DNA of 6,175 nt. Source: Candidatus Rifleibacteriota bacterium (GTDB lineage: Bacteria; Riflebacteria; Ozemobacteria; Ozemobacterales; Ozemobacteraceae). Positions within the stretch are counted from its first letter, which is position 1, and each line of letters opens with the position of its first letter. The DNA lies in the NCBI GenBank assembly GCA_022704885.1, contig JAKJFO010000237.1, positions 1 to 6,175 on the forward strand, read 5' to 3'. The notes under the pieces are model-generated. The model saw only the letters and a program-made list of their open reading frames with translations, was not told the origin of the DNA and made no database searches. Shown here one piece after another: positions 5,482-6,175 of the stretch. A program made the translations under genes and the position numbers.

Positions 5482-6175
5482 TCAGTCAAAAGTCACATGC
5501 GCTCCGACATGGTGTTCAGGCACGATTTCGCCGTCATAGAACGAGTAATCGACTCTGATATGAGGAAGAACATACATACCAAAACCAAGAGTCAGTGTTC
5601 CGTTAAGCGAACCCATGCGCATGGTCAGATCGTTTTCGATAAACTTCTTTTCGACTCCGATGCGATACTGCTGATCGAAAGCGCGGGCGGTGTTGGTAAC
5701 ATTCAATGCATCGGCCGCGATAATCGTTCCTTTGGTCACTTTAACTGCGGCGCCAAGATTCAGACTGACGCCATCGCGTCGGTCGTAGGTGCCATTGACG
5801 TCTTCGACGAGATTGTCGACGGTAATGCCGCCGGTAATGCGATCGTTGTAGTGATACATCAGACCGATGCCGAGCGAAGTCGAATCTCTTTTGCTGTGCT
5901 GCTGCAAGCTGCGAATCCAGCGATCGAGGTTATAATGTCTGATTTTGATACCGCCATAAAGCTGCTCACGGGCAAGCATGCGGCGGGCAATCGGAAAGCG
6001 GGTGCCGAAAGCCAGCTGCAGATCTTTGGTTTTGCGGCTGGTGCCAAGATACTCACCACCGACCAGTTTGCCAAATGCTTCTGAACGATTGTCTTCGGTA
6101 TAGGCAACGCCGTAGCTGTACTTTGGCCGGCGCGGCACCGGTTCTTCAAGAATATTGTGTTCGAGATAGTCGGTG
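5482..6175 (-). CDS. Outer-membrane beta-barrel protein, PorV/UPF0164-like (partial, 5' end outside window)
   Basis: The last 230 residues are visible, and the frame stays open to the right edge. A GTG at 6138 is possible, but the preceding codons also read as protein (TDYLEHNILEEP), so the true start is probably beyond the window. The sequence alternates polar and hydrophobic residues in strand-length runs separated by charged turns: LQLAFGTRF (52-60), LYGGIKIRHY (72-81), LGIGLMYHY (101-109), ITGGITVDNL (113-122), VSLNLGAAVKV (136-146), YRIGVEKKF (170-178) and LTLGFGMYV (194-202). IRVDYSFYDG (206-215) and the final HVGAHVTFD follow. The order of a GxE-F strand, a D-L-x-x-R-x-G strand, a G-x-G strand and a D-Y-x-F strand is typical of the C-terminus of PorV/PorQ/UPF0164-type barrels. 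The C-terminus is F-D rather than a final aromatic residue. It is the first visible gene of a three-gene envelope block. The barrel class is fairly sure; the exact family is not, and a TraF-like or generic barrel is the alternative. Confidence 0.82.
   Translation of the reverse strand, partial: TDYLEHNILEEPVPRRPKYSYGVAYTEDNRSEAFGKLVGGEYLGTSRKTKDLQLAFGTRFPIARRMLAREQLYGGIKIRHYNLDRWIRSLQQHSKRDSTSLGIGLMYHYNDRITGGITVDNLVEDVNGTYDRRDGVSLNLGAAVKVTKGTIIAADALNVTNTARAFDQQYRIGVEKKFIENDLTMRMGSLNGTLTLGFGMYVLPHIRVDYSFYDGEIVPEHHVGAHVTFD

Noticed and set aside
5466..5489. TTG start at 5489 for the LPP20-like gene
   Set aside because: It overlaps the upstream stop and puts charged residues before the signal peptide; the ATG at 5465 has a proper GGAGA site.
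5422..6084. Plus-strand open frame of 220 codons opposite the beta-barrel gene
   Set aside because: The minus-strand reading has the alternating beta-barrel pattern and fits the operon; the plus-strand protein has no recognisable feature.

Overview
The window is a densely packed bacterial segment of roughly 50% GC. Every gene that can be supported lies on the minus strand, so it reads right to left. The organism is probably a diderm (Gram-negative type) bacterium: the right side encodes the C-terminal part of an outer-membrane beta-barrel of the PorV/UPF0164 kind and two exported envelope proteins. The left side carries genes best known from Firmicutes (hprK, yvcK, a probable whiA) plus lgt. 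This mix fits lineages such as spirochaetes, Riflebacteria-like phyla or other deep-branching diderms. No rRNA or lineage-specific marker is present, so no name is given.

The right-hand block (about 3595 to the right edge) is a tight three-gene unit. It holds the 3' part of a beta-barrel outer-membrane protein (5482 to the edge), a secreted protein with a borderline lipobox that resembles LPP20-like lipoproteins (4545-5465), and a secreted protein with short N-terminal coiled-coil-like repeats and two copies of an IPxGTEI motif (3595-4524). Spacers are 16 and 20 bases and good ribosome binding sites are visible. The block ends in a rho-independent terminator (3531-3562).

The left-hand block (left edge to 3487) is a second unit: lgt (prolipoprotein diacylglyceryl transferase), hprK (HPr kinase/phosphorylase), yvcK (UDP-GlcNAc-binding CofD-like factor) with an added two-helix membrane anchor, and the 5' part of a probable whiA, cut by the left edge. 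hprK and yvcK overlap by one base (TGATG), and yvcK and the whiA candidate are 9 bases apart, so translation is probably coupled. The order joins lgt-hprK with yvcK-whiA and lacks rapZ, the usual upstream neighbour of yvcK.

The two blocks share an envelope theme. Lgt would lipidate prolipoproteins, possibly including the lipobox protein next door. YvcK and HprK link carbon or cell-wall precursor status to growth. No mobile element, CRISPR array, tRNA or rRNA was seen. The novelty is moderate: two unfamiliar envelope proteins, a membrane-anchored YvcK, and an Lgt with replaced signature residues.
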